NCBI GenBank assembly: GCA_003500955.1
Contig: DNQP01000067.1
Location: 973-29,880 of the forward strand
Direction of reading: 5' to 3'
From: Curvibacter sp.
GTDB lineage: Bacteria > Pseudomonadota > Gammaproteobacteria > Burkholderiales > Burkholderiaceae_C
Length of the DNA: 28,908 bases
Positions 15,638 through 23,509 of the stretch are shown one piece after another; positions within the stretch are counted from its first letter, which is position 1; the number at the start of each line of letters is the position of its first letter. The position numbers were made by a program, and so were the translations under genes. The notes under the pieces were generated by a model. It was not told the origin of the DNA. It ran no database searches and was given only the letters and a program-made list of their open reading frames with translations.

Positions 15638-17020
15638 TTAAATGCGCGTAGGTGGTCTGATCGTCAAGTCATCGTCGTCATACAGAGTGATTGGGATCGA
15701 GAGCATTTCCATGACCCAACGGAGATACAGCATCGTGGTTTCCCTACTTGCGTGTCCGAGTTGAGGCTGGATCTGTAGACGAATGATGCTTAGAGCCGAG
15801 TTTTCGATGAGCGCGGCGGCAGTTTCATTGCTGGTGTAGACGATGTTTTCGTATCGCTTTAACTCACGCCACAAGATGGAGCACGCCCACCAATGCCTGC
15901 CGGTGTGCGGAGACCACTGTTCGGTGCCGCCTCGATGGCTATCGATCGAAAATGGTGAAGAAGCTGCGGCCCATGCCTTGCCAAACATATCACCCATGAA
16001 TCTTTCGCCATCGGATTCACGAAGAAAGAGATGAACTGCGCGTTTGGCCTTGGCGCTCCTTGCGGCCTGACCATGTTGGCCTTTCATTCGAATACCAAAT
16101 GCTTTCGCACGATGGCCACTCCGATACTCGTGCCAGAGCTTCGCCAGGGAAAGCGGAATCAGAATGTCGCGCTCTGGACCTATCTTATCGCCGTGGTCCT
16201 CGCCAAACTGAGGTCCCTTTGTTCCGTACTTGATTGTGACGCGGACGTTGCGCAACCGCTCAGGCGCTTGTGGGTTCACCACGCTCCAACTAGAAGGATC
16301 CAAAGGAAGTGTATTTATACGTAAACAGACAACTTCCTCTCGCCGCATGGCTGTTAGGAGCACCGTGTAGCACATCAACCAGACCGTATATCCCTTGTCT
16401 GAATTTACTCGCTCCAACCATCGATCCAGTTGATCGTCACTCGGCATTGATATCGAGCGCCCCTTGCTACGAACAGCACCTCGGCGGACTTTCACTTCTT
16501 TGATCTTAGTGCCGTATCCACCTATAGCTGAATCCAATCGAATCTTCGCTGTTGTATAGGGCACGTCAAAGGAGACGCCTCGCCTCCCCGTGTGAACCAT
16601 CCAACTAAGAAAGTTGCATGCTTCATTTACTCGAACTGTCACGGTGCTGGGTTTTAGGCCATTTCCCGCTTGTGACCAAATGCCTTTCAGCATTTCTGTT
16701 TGATATTGCCCTGCGATATGGACTGAGTAGTCGCAGGTAGTCAGGTCTATTCCCCGTACTTCCGCCCATTCAAGGAAGTTGGCCAACCAAGCCGCATAGT
16801 TGTCCATCGACTTTTTTGTTGGTATTCGTCCGCCGAATAGCGGCTCTTGATCAGCACCGATCCGACGACCTAGTCCTCGGTCAATCAAGTAGGCGTTGCC
16901 ATCCCTGTGATAGCCCGGTCGAGAGTCGATGATGAACGGAAGGTGCGCCAGCGCCGGGTACCTATGGGCAAACTTTCCGTCTTTTGCTGAGTAGTGGACT
17001 GAGTAGCTTCTGGCGTCCAT
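15638..17020 (-). CDS. ginA: Tyrosine recombinase (GinA-like), first gene of the island
   Basis: A 460-residue integrase with a SAM-like core-binding region (about 70-160) and a catalytic domain (about 195-440). The active-site residues are all present: Arg226 (TAMRREEV), a Lys in the KYGTKGP hairpin, His372-x-x-Arg375 (SPHTGRHWW), His423 (LGHASRE) and nucleophile Tyr432 (LYLRW), with 9-residue His-Tyr spacing. It is the gene nearest to the island end: only 94 bases separate its ATG from the ybaK junction. This short region carries repeated TTAATGAATA words and must hold the promoter. No strong ribosome site is seen. It corresponds to TnpA-like members of three-recombinase elements. Confidence 0.78.
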   Translation of the reverse strand: MDARSYSVHYSAKDGKFAHRYPALAHLPFIIDSRPGYHRDGNAYLIDRGLGRRIGADQEPLFGGRIPTKKSMDNYAAWLANFLEWAEVRGIDLTTCDYSVHIAGQYQTEMLKGIWSQAGNGLKPSTVTVRVNEACNFLSWMVHTGRRGVSFDVPYTTAKIRLDSAIGGYGTKIKEVKVRRGAVRSKGRSISMPSDDQLDRWLERVNSDKGYTVWLMCYTVLLTAMRREEVVCLRINTLPLDPSSWSVVNPQAPERLRNVRVTIKYGTKGPQFGEDHGDKIGPERDILIPLSLAKLWHEYRSGHRAKAFGIRMKGQHGQAARSAKAKRAVHLFLRESDGERFMGDMFGKAWAAASSPFSIDSHRGGTEQWSPHTGRHWWACSILWRELKRYENIVYTSNETAAALIENSALSIIRLQIQPQLGHASRETTMLYLRWVMEMLSIPITLYDDDDLTIRPPTRI

Positions 17021-17023
17021 TGG

Positions 17024-17033
17024 TTAATGAATA
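17024..17033 (+). repeat. Subterminal repeat TTAATGAATA, copy 1
   Basis: A ten-base word, identical to 17090-17099. An inverted relative, ATTCATTGA, lies between them at 17064-17072. All three sit between ginA and the island end and may be recombinase binding sites. Confidence 0.5.
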
Positions 17034-17089
17034 TTCACTTTCAAGAGGGTTCATATTACAAGAATTCATTGACACATTCTGATACTTGT

Positions 17090-17099
17090 TTAATGAATA
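17090..17099 (+). repeat. Subterminal repeat TTAATGAATA, copy 2
   Basis: A direct repeat of 17024-17033, five bases inside the terminal word ACGCGCCTATA. It also provides the stop codon for the truncated ybaK frame. Confidence 0.5.
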
Positions 17100-17103
17100 C
17101 TTG

Positions 17104-17114
17104 ACGCGCCTATA
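17104..17114 (-). repeat. Candidate right terminal repeat of the island at the ybaK junction
   Basis: The - strand reads TATAGGCGCGT, an exact match to 6728-6738 in opposite orientation. It lies immediately next to the point where the ybaK coding sequence breaks off. Confidence 0.55.
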
Positions 17115-17479
17115 ACCACCAGGTAGCCGCTGTGGCGGTTGGCCACCTCGGGCTTGCAGGGCTCGACCGATTTCGCGCCGATCTGGCGCGCCAGATTCTT
17201 GGTGGACACCTTGCGGTTACCGTGCATCAGCACCACCAGGGGCCTGGCGTCCTGGTCCTGCATGATCAGCGTCTTGACCACGGCATACGGGTCCCAGCCC
17301 AGCACCTCGGCGCTGTGCTGGGCGCCCCCATGCTCCAGGTATTCGTAAGGGTGCTCGCTGTAGTCCACCCGGTGCGCCTTGAGCAACTGGGTGGCCGGTG
17401 TTTCGGAAACGTGGTCTTTCTTGGCCATGGCCGAATTTTCCCTCAGAGCACGACAGCTGTAGTGCCACAATCGCGGCCC

Positions 17480-18097
17480 ATGAACACCCCGCAAGACGGC
17501 ACCTCCCTGCGCCACAGCCACGCCGAAGACGCCCTGGCCCTGCTCTCAGGTACGGCGCTGATCGCCCTGGCCGTGGCCCTGTTCCAGCACGCGCAGCTGC
17601 TCAGCGGCGGCACCGCGGGCATCGCCTTCTTGCTGCACTACGGCATGGGCTGGGGCTTCGGGCCGGTGTTCTTCGTGCTCAACCTGCCCTTCTACGTGCT
17701 GGCCTGGCGCCGCATGGACCGCGCCTTCCTGTTCAAGACCATGATCGCCGTGGCCCTGCTGTCGGTCCTGACCGAAGTCATGCCCCATCTCATCGTCTTC
17801 GAGCAGGTGCGTCCGCTGTACGCGGCGCTGGTGGGCGGGGTGCTGCTGGGCGTGGGCTTTCTCATCCTCTTTCGCCACCGCGCGAGTCTGGGTGGCGTGG
17901 GCATCCTGGCCTTCTGGCTGCAGGAGACGCGTGGCTGGCGTGCCGGCCATGTGCAGATGGCGGTGGACGGCGCCATCCTGCTGCTGGCGCTGGCCACTGC
18001 ACCCCTGCTACAGGTCGCCCTGTCCGTCGTTGGCGCCGTGGTGCTGAACCTGACCCTGGCCATCAACCACCGCGCCGGGCGTTATATTGCCAACTGA
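17480..18097 (+). CDS. YitT-family integral membrane protein
   Basis: A 205-residue hydrophobic protein with about five or six membrane helices (around 18-38, 42-75, 84-102, 112-131, 162-190). LLSGGTAGIAFLLHY (about 40-54) and ASLGGVGILAFWLQE (about 135-149) are repeated-like Gly motifs typical of the YitT (DUF161) family. The function of the family is not established; transport is suspected. ATG 17480 is used because residues before it in the open frame look like antisense of ybaK. It is divergent from ybaK, and an aldehyde dehydrogenase gene follows 18 bases after its stop, so the two may be cotranscribed. Confidence 0.8.
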   Translation: MNTPQDGTSLRHSHAEDALALLSGTALIALAVALFQHAQLLSGGTAGIAFLLHYGMGWGFGPVFFVLNLPFYVLAWRRMDRAFLFKTMIAVALLSVLTEVMPHLIVFEQVRPLYAALVGGVLLGVGFLILFRHRASLGGVGILAFWLQETRGWRAGHVQMAVDGAILLLALATAPLLQVALSVVGAVVLNLTLAINHRAGRYIAN

Positions 18098-18115
18098 ACA
18101 CCCCAGGAGCTCTGC

Positions 18116-19552
18116 ATGAACGCCGTCACCGACTCCGCCGCTACCCTGATCCGCGCCCCGCTCGAAGCCACGCTCAAGAAGCAGCGCGCCGCCTACTTCG
18201 CCAACCCGGTCCCCGACTACGAGGCCCGCTGCGCCGACCTGCGCAAGCTCGAGCGCTTCGTGCGCGAGCACCAGGACGCCATCTGCGACGCGATCAGCGC
18301 CGACTACGGCAACCGCTCGCGCCATGAGACCCTGCTGACCGAGGTCATGCCCGTGCTCAAGAGCATCCACCACACGCTCAAGCACCTCAGGCGCTGGATG
18401 AAGCCGCAGCGCCGCAGCGTGGATCGTCTGACCTTCGGCCTGGCCAGCAACCGCGTGATCCCCCAGCCCCTGGGCGTGGTCGGCGTGATCGTGCCCTGGA
18501 ACTTCCCGCTCAACCTCAGCCTGGTGCCGCTGGCCGCCATCTTTGCCGCCGGCAACCGCGCCATGGTCAAGATGAGCGAGAACTCGCGCCATCTGGCCCG
18601 GCTGCTGATGAAGGAGATGCCCGACTATTTCCCCGAGGACAAGCTACAGTTCTTCGACGAGACCGGCGGCGTGGGCATCGAGTTTTCCAAGCTGCCCTTC
18701 GACCACCTGCTGTTCACGGGCTCGGGCCAGACGGGCAAGGCAGTGATGGCTGCGGCCGCAAGCAACCTCTGCCCGGTGACGCTGGAGCTCGGCGGCAAGT
18801 CACCGGCCATCCTCTGCGAGGATTTCCCGCTGCGCACGGCCGCCGAGCGCCTGCTCTACGTGAAGTACCTCAATGCCGGCCAGATCTGCACCACGGTCGA
18901 CCACGTCTATGTGCCCCAGCGCCGCGTCAAGGAATTCGTCAAGCTCGCGCAGGAGATCGTCCCCAGGCGCTACCCCAGGCTGGACACGCCGGACTACACG
19001 GCCATCATCGACGAGATCGCCTACGCCCGCCTGCTGCATGCGCTGGACGAGGCCAAGCAGCGCGGCGCCCAGGTGATCCCGCTGATCCCCGGCAAACCCT
19101 TCGACGCCAAGCTGCGCAAGATCGCACCGCACCTCGTGCTGGACGCGCCGGCCGACTGCCTGCTGATGCAGCGAGAGATCTTCGGCCCCATCCTGCCCGT
19201 GATCGCCTACGAAGATCTGGAAGACGATGTGATCAAGCCCATCAATGCCGGGCCACGCCCGCTGGCGCTCTACCCCTTCACCAACGACCGGGCCGTGCAG
19301 CAGGAGCTGCTCACGCGCGTGATGTCGGGTGGCGTTTCCATCAACGACGCGCTCTTCCATGTGGGCCAGGAAGATCTGCCCTTCGGCGGCGTGGGCGCCT
19401 CGGGCATGGGCCATTACCATGGCCACGAGGGCTTCCTCACCTTCTCCAAGCTGCGCCCGGTGTTCACGCAGTCGCGCTTCTCCAGCGCCAAGCTGCTCGC
19501 GCCGCCTTACGGCCCCCTCACGGACAAGCTGCTCAAGTTCCTGCTGAAGTAG
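18116..19552 (+). CDS. Coniferyl-aldehyde-dehydrogenase-type NAD(P) aldehyde dehydrogenase
   Basis: A 478-residue soluble aldehyde dehydrogenase that oxidises aldehydes to acids. Catalytic residues are Asn129 (VPWNF), Glu224 (LELGGKSP) and Cys258 (NAGQICTT). The N-terminal style (LRKLERFVREHQDAI, YGNRSRHETLLTEV) and the C-terminal ASGMGHYHGHEGFLTFSKLRPV match the coniferyl aldehyde dehydrogenase (CalB) group. This group also includes enzymes acting on long-chain aliphatic aldehydes, so the true substrate is open. The ATG at 18116 has AGGAG at 18104-18108, 7 bases away. It ends 15 bases before a convergent aldo/keto reductase gene. Confidence 0.85.
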   Translation: MNAVTDSAATLIRAPLEATLKKQRAAYFANPVPDYEARCADLRKLERFVREHQDAICDAISADYGNRSRHETLLTEVMPVLKSIHHTLKHLRRWMKPQRRSVDRLTFGLASNRVIPQPLGVVGVIVPWNFPLNLSLVPLAAIFAAGNRAMVKMSENSRHLARLLMKEMPDYFPEDKLQFFDETGGVGIEFSKLPFDHLLFTGSGQTGKAVMAAAASNLCPVTLELGGKSPAILCEDFPLRTAAERLLYVKYLNAGQICTTVDHVYVPQRRVKEFVKLAQEIVPRRYPRLDTPDYTAIIDEIAYARLLHALDEAKQRGAQVIPLIPGKPFDAKLRKIAPHLVLDAPADCLLMQREIFGPILPVIAYEDLEDDVIKPINAGPRPLALYPFTNDRAVQQELLTRVMSGGVSINDALFHVGQEDLPFGGVGASGMGHYHGHEGFLTFSKLRPVFTQSRFSSAKLLAPPYGPLTDKLLKFLLK

Positions 19553-19567
19553 ACAGGAACTTTCGAC

Positions 19568-20635
19568 TTAAACCGCCGGGTCGCGCATCTCCTTGCGGAT
19601 TGCGTCGATGGCCTTGAGCACTTCCGGGCTCAGCGTCGTGCCCCAGGCGTCCAGATCCTCATCGAGCTGGGCCACCGAAGTCACGCCGATGATGGTGCTG
19701 GCCACCTGCCACTTGGTGTAGCAGAAGGCCAGGGCCATCTGCGCGGGCGCGAGCCCGTGCTCGCGCGCCAGTGCGTTGTAGCGGCGTGCCGCCTCCAGGG
19801 CCTCGGCGCGGCCCCAGCGCTGCTTGCGTACGCTCTCGAACCTGGCAATGCGCCCATCCTTGGGTGCATCGGCACCGAGGAAGCCGCTGGCGTCGTACTT
19901 GCCCGTGAGCAGGCCGAAACCCAGCGGCGAGTAGGCCAGCAGCGACACGCCCAGGCGGTACAGCGTCTCGTCCAGCCCGTTCTCCACCGTGCGGTTCACG
20001 AGGCAATAGGGGTTCTGCGTCGTCGCCACACGCGGCAGGCCATGCTGCTCGGCCAGGCGCACGAACTCGTGCACACCATAGGGCGACTCGTTGGACAGGC
20101 CGATGGCCCGCACCTTGCCGGCCTTCACGAGCTGGCCCATGGCCTCGAGCTGCTCATGGATGGAAGAGACCGTCTGGTCGTCCTTGGCCGGATCGAAATA
20201 CATCTGGCCGAACATGGGCACATGGCGGACCGGCCAATGGATCTGGTAGAGGTCGATCACCTCGGTCTTGAGGCGCTGCAAGCTCCCATCGCAGGCGGCG
20301 ATGATGTCGGCTCCCGTGAGATTGGCGCTGCCACCCCGCACCCAGTCCATGCCGCGCGAGGGGCCAGCCACCTTGGTCGCCAGCTGCATCCTCTGGCGCG
20401 CGCCCGGGCGGCTGGCGTACCAGTTGCCGATGATCTTCTCGGTCGCGTTGTAGGTCTCGGGCCGGGTGGGCACGGCGTAGATCTCGGCCGTGTCCAGGAA
20501 GTTGATGCCGCGCTCCAGCGCGCGGTCGAGGATGCGATGGGCCGTGGCCTCGTCGACCTGCTCGCCGAAGGTCATGGTGCCCAGGCAGATGGGGGTGACG
20601 TGCAGATCGCTCTGTCCCAGTCGGACGTTGTTCAT
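19568..20635 (-). CDS. Tas-like NADP(H)-dependent aldo/keto reductase
   Basis: A 355-residue TIM-barrel oxidoreductase. The catalytic tetrad is Asp48 and Tyr53 (FLDTAEIY), Lys88 (LATKV) and His133 (QIHWP). Further family landmarks are GLSNESPYGV and YSPLGFGLLTGKY. Insertions such as VPTRPETYNATEKIIGNW place it with the Tas/YghZ-like group. ATG 20635 is preferred to a TTG five codons upstream because family members begin MxxxRLGxSDLxV. It lies 32 bases after the acyl-CoA synthetase gene on the same strand and probably shares its transcript. Substrate unknown. Confidence 0.85.
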   Translation of the reverse strand: MNNVRLGQSDLHVTPICLGTMTFGEQVDEATAHRILDRALERGINFLDTAEIYAVPTRPETYNATEKIIGNWYASRPGARQRMQLATKVAGPSRGMDWVRGGSANLTGADIIAACDGSLQRLKTEVIDLYQIHWPVRHVPMFGQMYFDPAKDDQTVSSIHEQLEAMGQLVKAGKVRAIGLSNESPYGVHEFVRLAEQHGLPRVATTQNPYCLVNRTVENGLDETLYRLGVSLLAYSPLGFGLLTGKYDASGFLGADAPKDGRIARFESVRKQRWGRAEALEAARRYNALAREHGLAPAQMALAFCYTKWQVASTIIGVTSVAQLDEDLDAWGTTLSPEVLKAIDAIRKEMRDPAV

Positions 20636-20667
20636 CGTGTGTCTTTGCAAACAGGAAAGCGGCGAGT

Positions 20668-22440
20668 TTACGCAGCGGGCAATACCCCCGCCCGGCGCGC
20701 GCGTTCCTCCTCCCGCAGACGCAGCACGCGGCGCTGCACCTTGCCCGTCGTCGTCATGGGCAGGGCCTCGATGAACTCGATTTCCTTGGGGTACTCATAG
20801 GGCGCGAGCTTGCCGCGCACATGGTGCTGCAGCTCGGCCACCAGCGCGCTGCCGTCTCCCAGGGTCGCACGCGCCTCGGGCGTCAGCACCACATAGGCCT
20901 TGACCAGGGCGCCACGCTCGGCGTCAGGCTTGGGCACCACGGCGGCGTTGGCCACGGCCGGATGCTTGATCAAGCAGTTCTCGATCTCGCCCGGGCCGAT
21001 GCGGTAGCCCGCGGCCTTGAACATGTCATCCGCACGGCCCTGGTACCAGAGGTAGCCGTCGGCATCACGCGTGGCCAGGTCGCCCGTGCGGCACCAGTCG
21101 CCCGTGTACTTGACCCGCGTGCCGGCCTCGTTCTTCCAGTAGCCGAGGAAGAAGATCGGGTCAGGCTGGCCTTGCACGTCCAGCCGGTGGATGGCCACCT
21201 CGCCCACGGTATCAGCCGGGCACTCGCGGCCTGCCTCGTCGATCACCGCCACCCGGTGGCCGGGGTAGCCCTTGCCCATGCTGCCAGGCTTGGGGGGCCA
21301 GAAGATGGAGCAGTTGCCGACGATGTAGTTGACCTCGGTCTGGCCGAACATCTCGTTGACGGTCACGCCCAGTTGCTGCTGGCAGTAGGCGAAGACGGCG
21401 TCGCCCACCGCCTCGCCCGCGCTCATGATGGCCTGCAGCTTGAGCTTGAAGAACTTGCGAGGCTGCGGGTAGGCCTTCATCATCGCCTTGAGTGCCGTCG
21501 GGAAGAGAAAGGTGTGCGTGACCTCGTACTTTTGCAGCAGCTCGAAGGCCGTCTGCGCACTGAAGCGCCCGTTCCAGGCCACGATGGGCCGGCCGAAATA
21601 GAGGCTGGGCAGCAAGGCGTCCATCAGTCCGCCGGTCCAGCTCCAGTCGGCCGGAGACCAGAAGACGCTGGGCGTCCTGGGCTCCGGCAGGTCCGGCAAA
21701 GGTCCGGTGGCCCGGGGATCGAAGCCGAACCAGTTCTGGCTGCAGATGAAGCCCGTGAGGTTGCCGATCAGCGCGCGATGCGGGATCAGCGCGCCTTTGG
21801 GGTTGCCCGTGGTGCCGCTGGTGTAGATCAGCACGGCCGGGTCGTCGGCCGCTGTACCCACCGGCGTGTATTGCGGTGGCTGTCCGGCGGTGATCGCTCC
21901 ATAGTCCAGGTCAGCCATCTGGGCTGCGCCGCCACCAGCGTCGCCACGGCTGCTGTCACCGACACCGATCACATGGCGCAAGGCCTCGCAGCTGCCACGG
22001 ATGCTCTGCACGGCCACGATGGACGCGTCGTCGCAGATCAGCACGGCCGTGGCGCTGTCGTTCAGGCGGAATTCCAGCGCCTCGGGGCCGAAGAGCGTGG
22101 ACAGCGGCATGGCCACCGCACCCATCTGCAGCACGGCCATATAGGCCACGGCCGTCTCGAAGCGCTGCGGCAGCACGATGGCCACGAAGTCACCACGCTT
22201 CACGCCCAGTCCCGCCAGGGCATGCGAGAGGCGGTTGGCCTGCTGCTGCAGTTCGGCATAGCTGTGGGCGCGCGCCTGCTGGCCCGGTCCGTCGGCCAGC
22301 ACGGCGATGCGCTGCCCGGCATCGGGTGCCCGGGCCCAGCGCCGGCTGCAGGCCTCGGCGATGTTGAACTGCGTCGGCACGGCCCAGCGGAATCCGCGGT
22401 GCAGGGTGTCGTACATGTCCCGATTCTGACTACGCACCAT
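20668..22440 (-). CDS. Acyl-CoA synthetase (AMP-forming, medium-chain type)
   Basis: A 590-residue member of the ANL superfamily that activates a carboxylic acid to acyl-AMP and then acyl-CoA. The phosphate-binding loop YTSGTTGNPKGALIPH lies near residues 210-225. FGQTEVN (A5-like), TGDLATRDADGYLWYQGRADD (A7-A8) and TTTGKVQRR with the C-terminal catalytic Lys follow in order. The pattern is closest to medium-chain/acetate-like acyl-CoA synthetases; the substrate is not evident. ATG 22440 has a strong AAGGAG 8 bases upstream; a second ATG eight codons later has none. Only 29 bases separate its start from a divergent hydrolase gene. Confidence 0.87.
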   Translation of the reverse strand: MVRSQNRDMYDTLHRGFRWAVPTQFNIAEACSRRWARAPDAGQRIAVLADGPGQQARAHSYAELQQQANRLSHALAGLGVKRGDFVAIVLPQRFETAVAYMAVLQMGAVAMPLSTLFGPEALEFRLNDSATAVLICDDASIVAVQSIRGSCEALRHVIGVGDSSRGDAGGGAAQMADLDYGAITAGQPPQYTPVGTAADDPAVLIYTSGTTGNPKGALIPHRALIGNLTGFICSQNWFGFDPRATGPLPDLPEPRTPSVFWSPADWSWTGGLMDALLPSLYFGRPIVAWNGRFSAQTAFELLQKYEVTHTFLFPTALKAMMKAYPQPRKFFKLKLQAIMSAGEAVGDAVFAYCQQQLGVTVNEMFGQTEVNYIVGNCSIFWPPKPGSMGKGYPGHRVAVIDEAGRECPADTVGEVAIHRLDVQGQPDPIFFLGYWKNEAGTRVKYTGDWCRTGDLATRDADGYLWYQGRADDMFKAAGYRIGPGEIENCLIKHPAVANAAVVPKPDAERGALVKAYVVLTPEARATLGDGSALVAELQHHVRGKLAPYEYPKEIEFIEALPMTTTGKVQRRVLRLREEERARRAGVLPAA

Positions 22441-22469
22441 GGCCTGTCTCCTTATGATCGAGCCTTACG

Positions 22470-23393
22470 ATGAACCAAATGTACCAAGCCCGCCGTCCCG
22501 CCCAAAGTGAATTTGCGCCCGTCCGCAATCTGAAGTACCACGTGCTGCGCTGGGGTGCAGCCGGATCCGATCTGCCCCCGCTGGTGCTCATGCACGGCTG
22601 GATGGACGTGGCCGCCTCCTACCAGTTCGTCGTCGACGCCTTCAGCCCGGCTTTCTACGCGGGCCGCACCATCCTCGCGGCCGACTGGCGGGGCTTCGGG
22701 CTCACGGAGTGCCCGGGGCATGACAACTACTGGTTCCCCGACTATCTGGCCGACCTGGATTTCCTGCTCGATCACTACGTCGGCAACCGCCCCATCGACC
22801 TCGTGGGCCACAGCATGGGCGGCAATGTGGTCATGCTCTACGCCGGGGTGCGGCCGCAGCGCATCCGCCGCCTCGTCAACCTCGAGGGCTTCGGCATGCC
22901 GGCCACCCGCTCTGACAAAGCCCCCAAACGCTACGCCCAGTGGATGGACGAGCTCAAGAGCCTGCACCGCGGCGAACTGGCCCTCAAAAGCTATGCCGAT
23001 GCCGACGGTGTGGCGCGCCGTCTGATGAAGACCAACCCGCGCCTGCCCGAGGACAAGGCCCGGTGGCTGGCCCGGCAATGGGCCCGGCCCAATGCCCAGG
23101 GGCAGTGGGAGATCCTGGGCGATGCGGCGCACAAGATCGTCAATGCCCAGCTCTACCGCGTCGACGAGGTGCTGGCCGCGTTTGCCGCCATCACCGCCCC
23201 CGTGCTGTCGGTGGAGGCCAGCGAGAACCAGATGGAGCAGTGGTGGCAGGGCAAGTACACCCTGGCCGAGTTCCATGAACGCCTCAGACGCGTGCCCCAG
23301 CTGCAGCAGGCCACGATCCAGGATGCCGGTCACATGCTGCACCACGACCAGCCCGAGCAGCTGGCTGCCCTGATCGAAAACTTCCTGGCCTGA
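22470..23393 (+). CDS. Alpha/beta hydrolase
   Basis: A 307-residue alpha/beta-hydrolase-fold protein. The nucleophile is Ser115 in GHSMGG. The oxyanion-hole region is LMHGWMDVAASYQF (about 40-53), and the catalytic His is in QDAGHMLHHD near residue 290. The acid is probably an Asp or Glu in the SVEASENQ area. Such enzymes act on esters, epoxides or C-C bonds; no substrate can be assigned. It is divergent from the acyl-CoA synthetase with almost no intergenic space, so the promoters of each gene must overlap the 5' part of the other or the short gap. A GC-rich hairpin follows its stop. Confidence 0.82.
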   Translation: MNQMYQARRPAQSEFAPVRNLKYHVLRWGAAGSDLPPLVLMHGWMDVAASYQFVVDAFSPAFYAGRTILAADWRGFGLTECPGHDNYWFPDYLADLDFLLDHYVGNRPIDLVGHSMGGNVVMLYAGVRPQRIRRLVNLEGFGMPATRSDKAPKRYAQWMDELKSLHRGELALKSYADADGVARRLMKTNPRLPEDKARWLARQWARPNAQGQWEILGDAAHKIVNAQLYRVDEVLAAFAAITAPVLSVEASENQMEQWWQGKYTLAEFHERLRRVPQLQQATIQDAGHMLHHDQPEQLAALIENFLA

Positions 23394-23394
23394 G

Positions 23395-23422
23395 CCTCCT
23401 GCCCGCACAGAGCGGCGGGAGG
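23395..23422 (+). terminator. GC-rich hairpin after the hydrolase gene
   Basis: CCTCCTGCC (23395-23403) can pair with GGCGGGAGG (23414-23422) with one T-G pair and a 10-base loop. No T run follows, so it is at best a weak or factor-dependent terminator. Confidence 0.3.
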
Positions 23423-23434
23423 ACCGCCAGAACC

Positions 23435-23440
23435 TAAAAT
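23435..23440 (+). promoter_or_regulatory. Possible -10 element of prfB
   Basis: TAAAAT in the setting CCTAAAATACGGG, 69 bases before the prfB start. No matching -35 is visible. The call rests on its resemblance to -10 elements common in GC-rich betaproteobacteria. Confidence 0.3.
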
Positions 23441-23509
23441 ACGGGGTTTCGGGCCTGGAACGCTGCCGCCGGCAGCCCGCCCCGCACCGCACACAGACAG
23501 GACTCCCCC

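Larger units (their letters stand above)
6728..17114 (-). mobile_element. GInt-like genomic island (ginABCD module) with chromate-resistance cargo
   Basis: Four consecutive - strand genes at 10634-17020 encode three unrelated-length tyrosine recombinases and a small HTH/coiled-coil protein, the defining layout of GInt islands, where ginABCD occupy one end and cargo follows ginD. The right end is fixed within a few bases because it interrupts ybaK at about 17114-17117. The left end is inferred from TATAGGCGCGT at 6728-6738, an exact inverted copy of 17104-17114, and from further similarity just inside both ends. The cargo would then be the His-rich tail, chrA, the cytochrome c'-like gene, the ChrB-domain gene and a small recombinase. 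The gin part is visibly AT-richer than its flanks. The minimum secure element is the gin module; the left boundary could also be 9705-9715, 10388 or beyond the window. A Tn554-like tnpABC element is the nearest alternative class. Confidence 0.5.
17090..17428 (-). pseudogene. ybaK: Cys-tRNA(Pro) deacylase YbaK, truncated by the island
   Basis: YbaK clears Cys wrongly loaded on tRNA(Pro). The 5' part is normal from ATG 17428: MAKKDHVSETPATQ, EYLEHGGAQHSAEVLGW, LMHGNRKVSTKNLARQIGAK and CKPEVANRHSGYLV. After Val104 the family sequence (GGTSPFGT and about 50 more residues) is missing. Instead the frame reads VIGASSIH and stops, in island sequence. The product would be 112 residues instead of about 160, without the region that completes the active-site fold, so it is probably inactive. 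No second fragment of ybaK is present in the window. The start is divergent from the YitT-like gene with a 51-base gap. Confidence 0.85.

Noticed and set aside
17069..17096. Outward promoter TTGACA-N16-TAATGA at the island end
   Set aside because: The -35 is perfect but the -10 is poor, and transcription would run antisense into the ybaK remnant; not supported enough to annotate.
17132..17479. N-terminal extension of the YitT-like protein by 116 residues
   Set aside because: The extension is antisense to ybaK and hydrophilic; ATG 17480 gives a normal family length.
20821..22473. A 550-codon + strand frame opposite the acyl-CoA synthetase
   Set aside because: The - strand product has all ANL motifs in order; the + strand frame has none.
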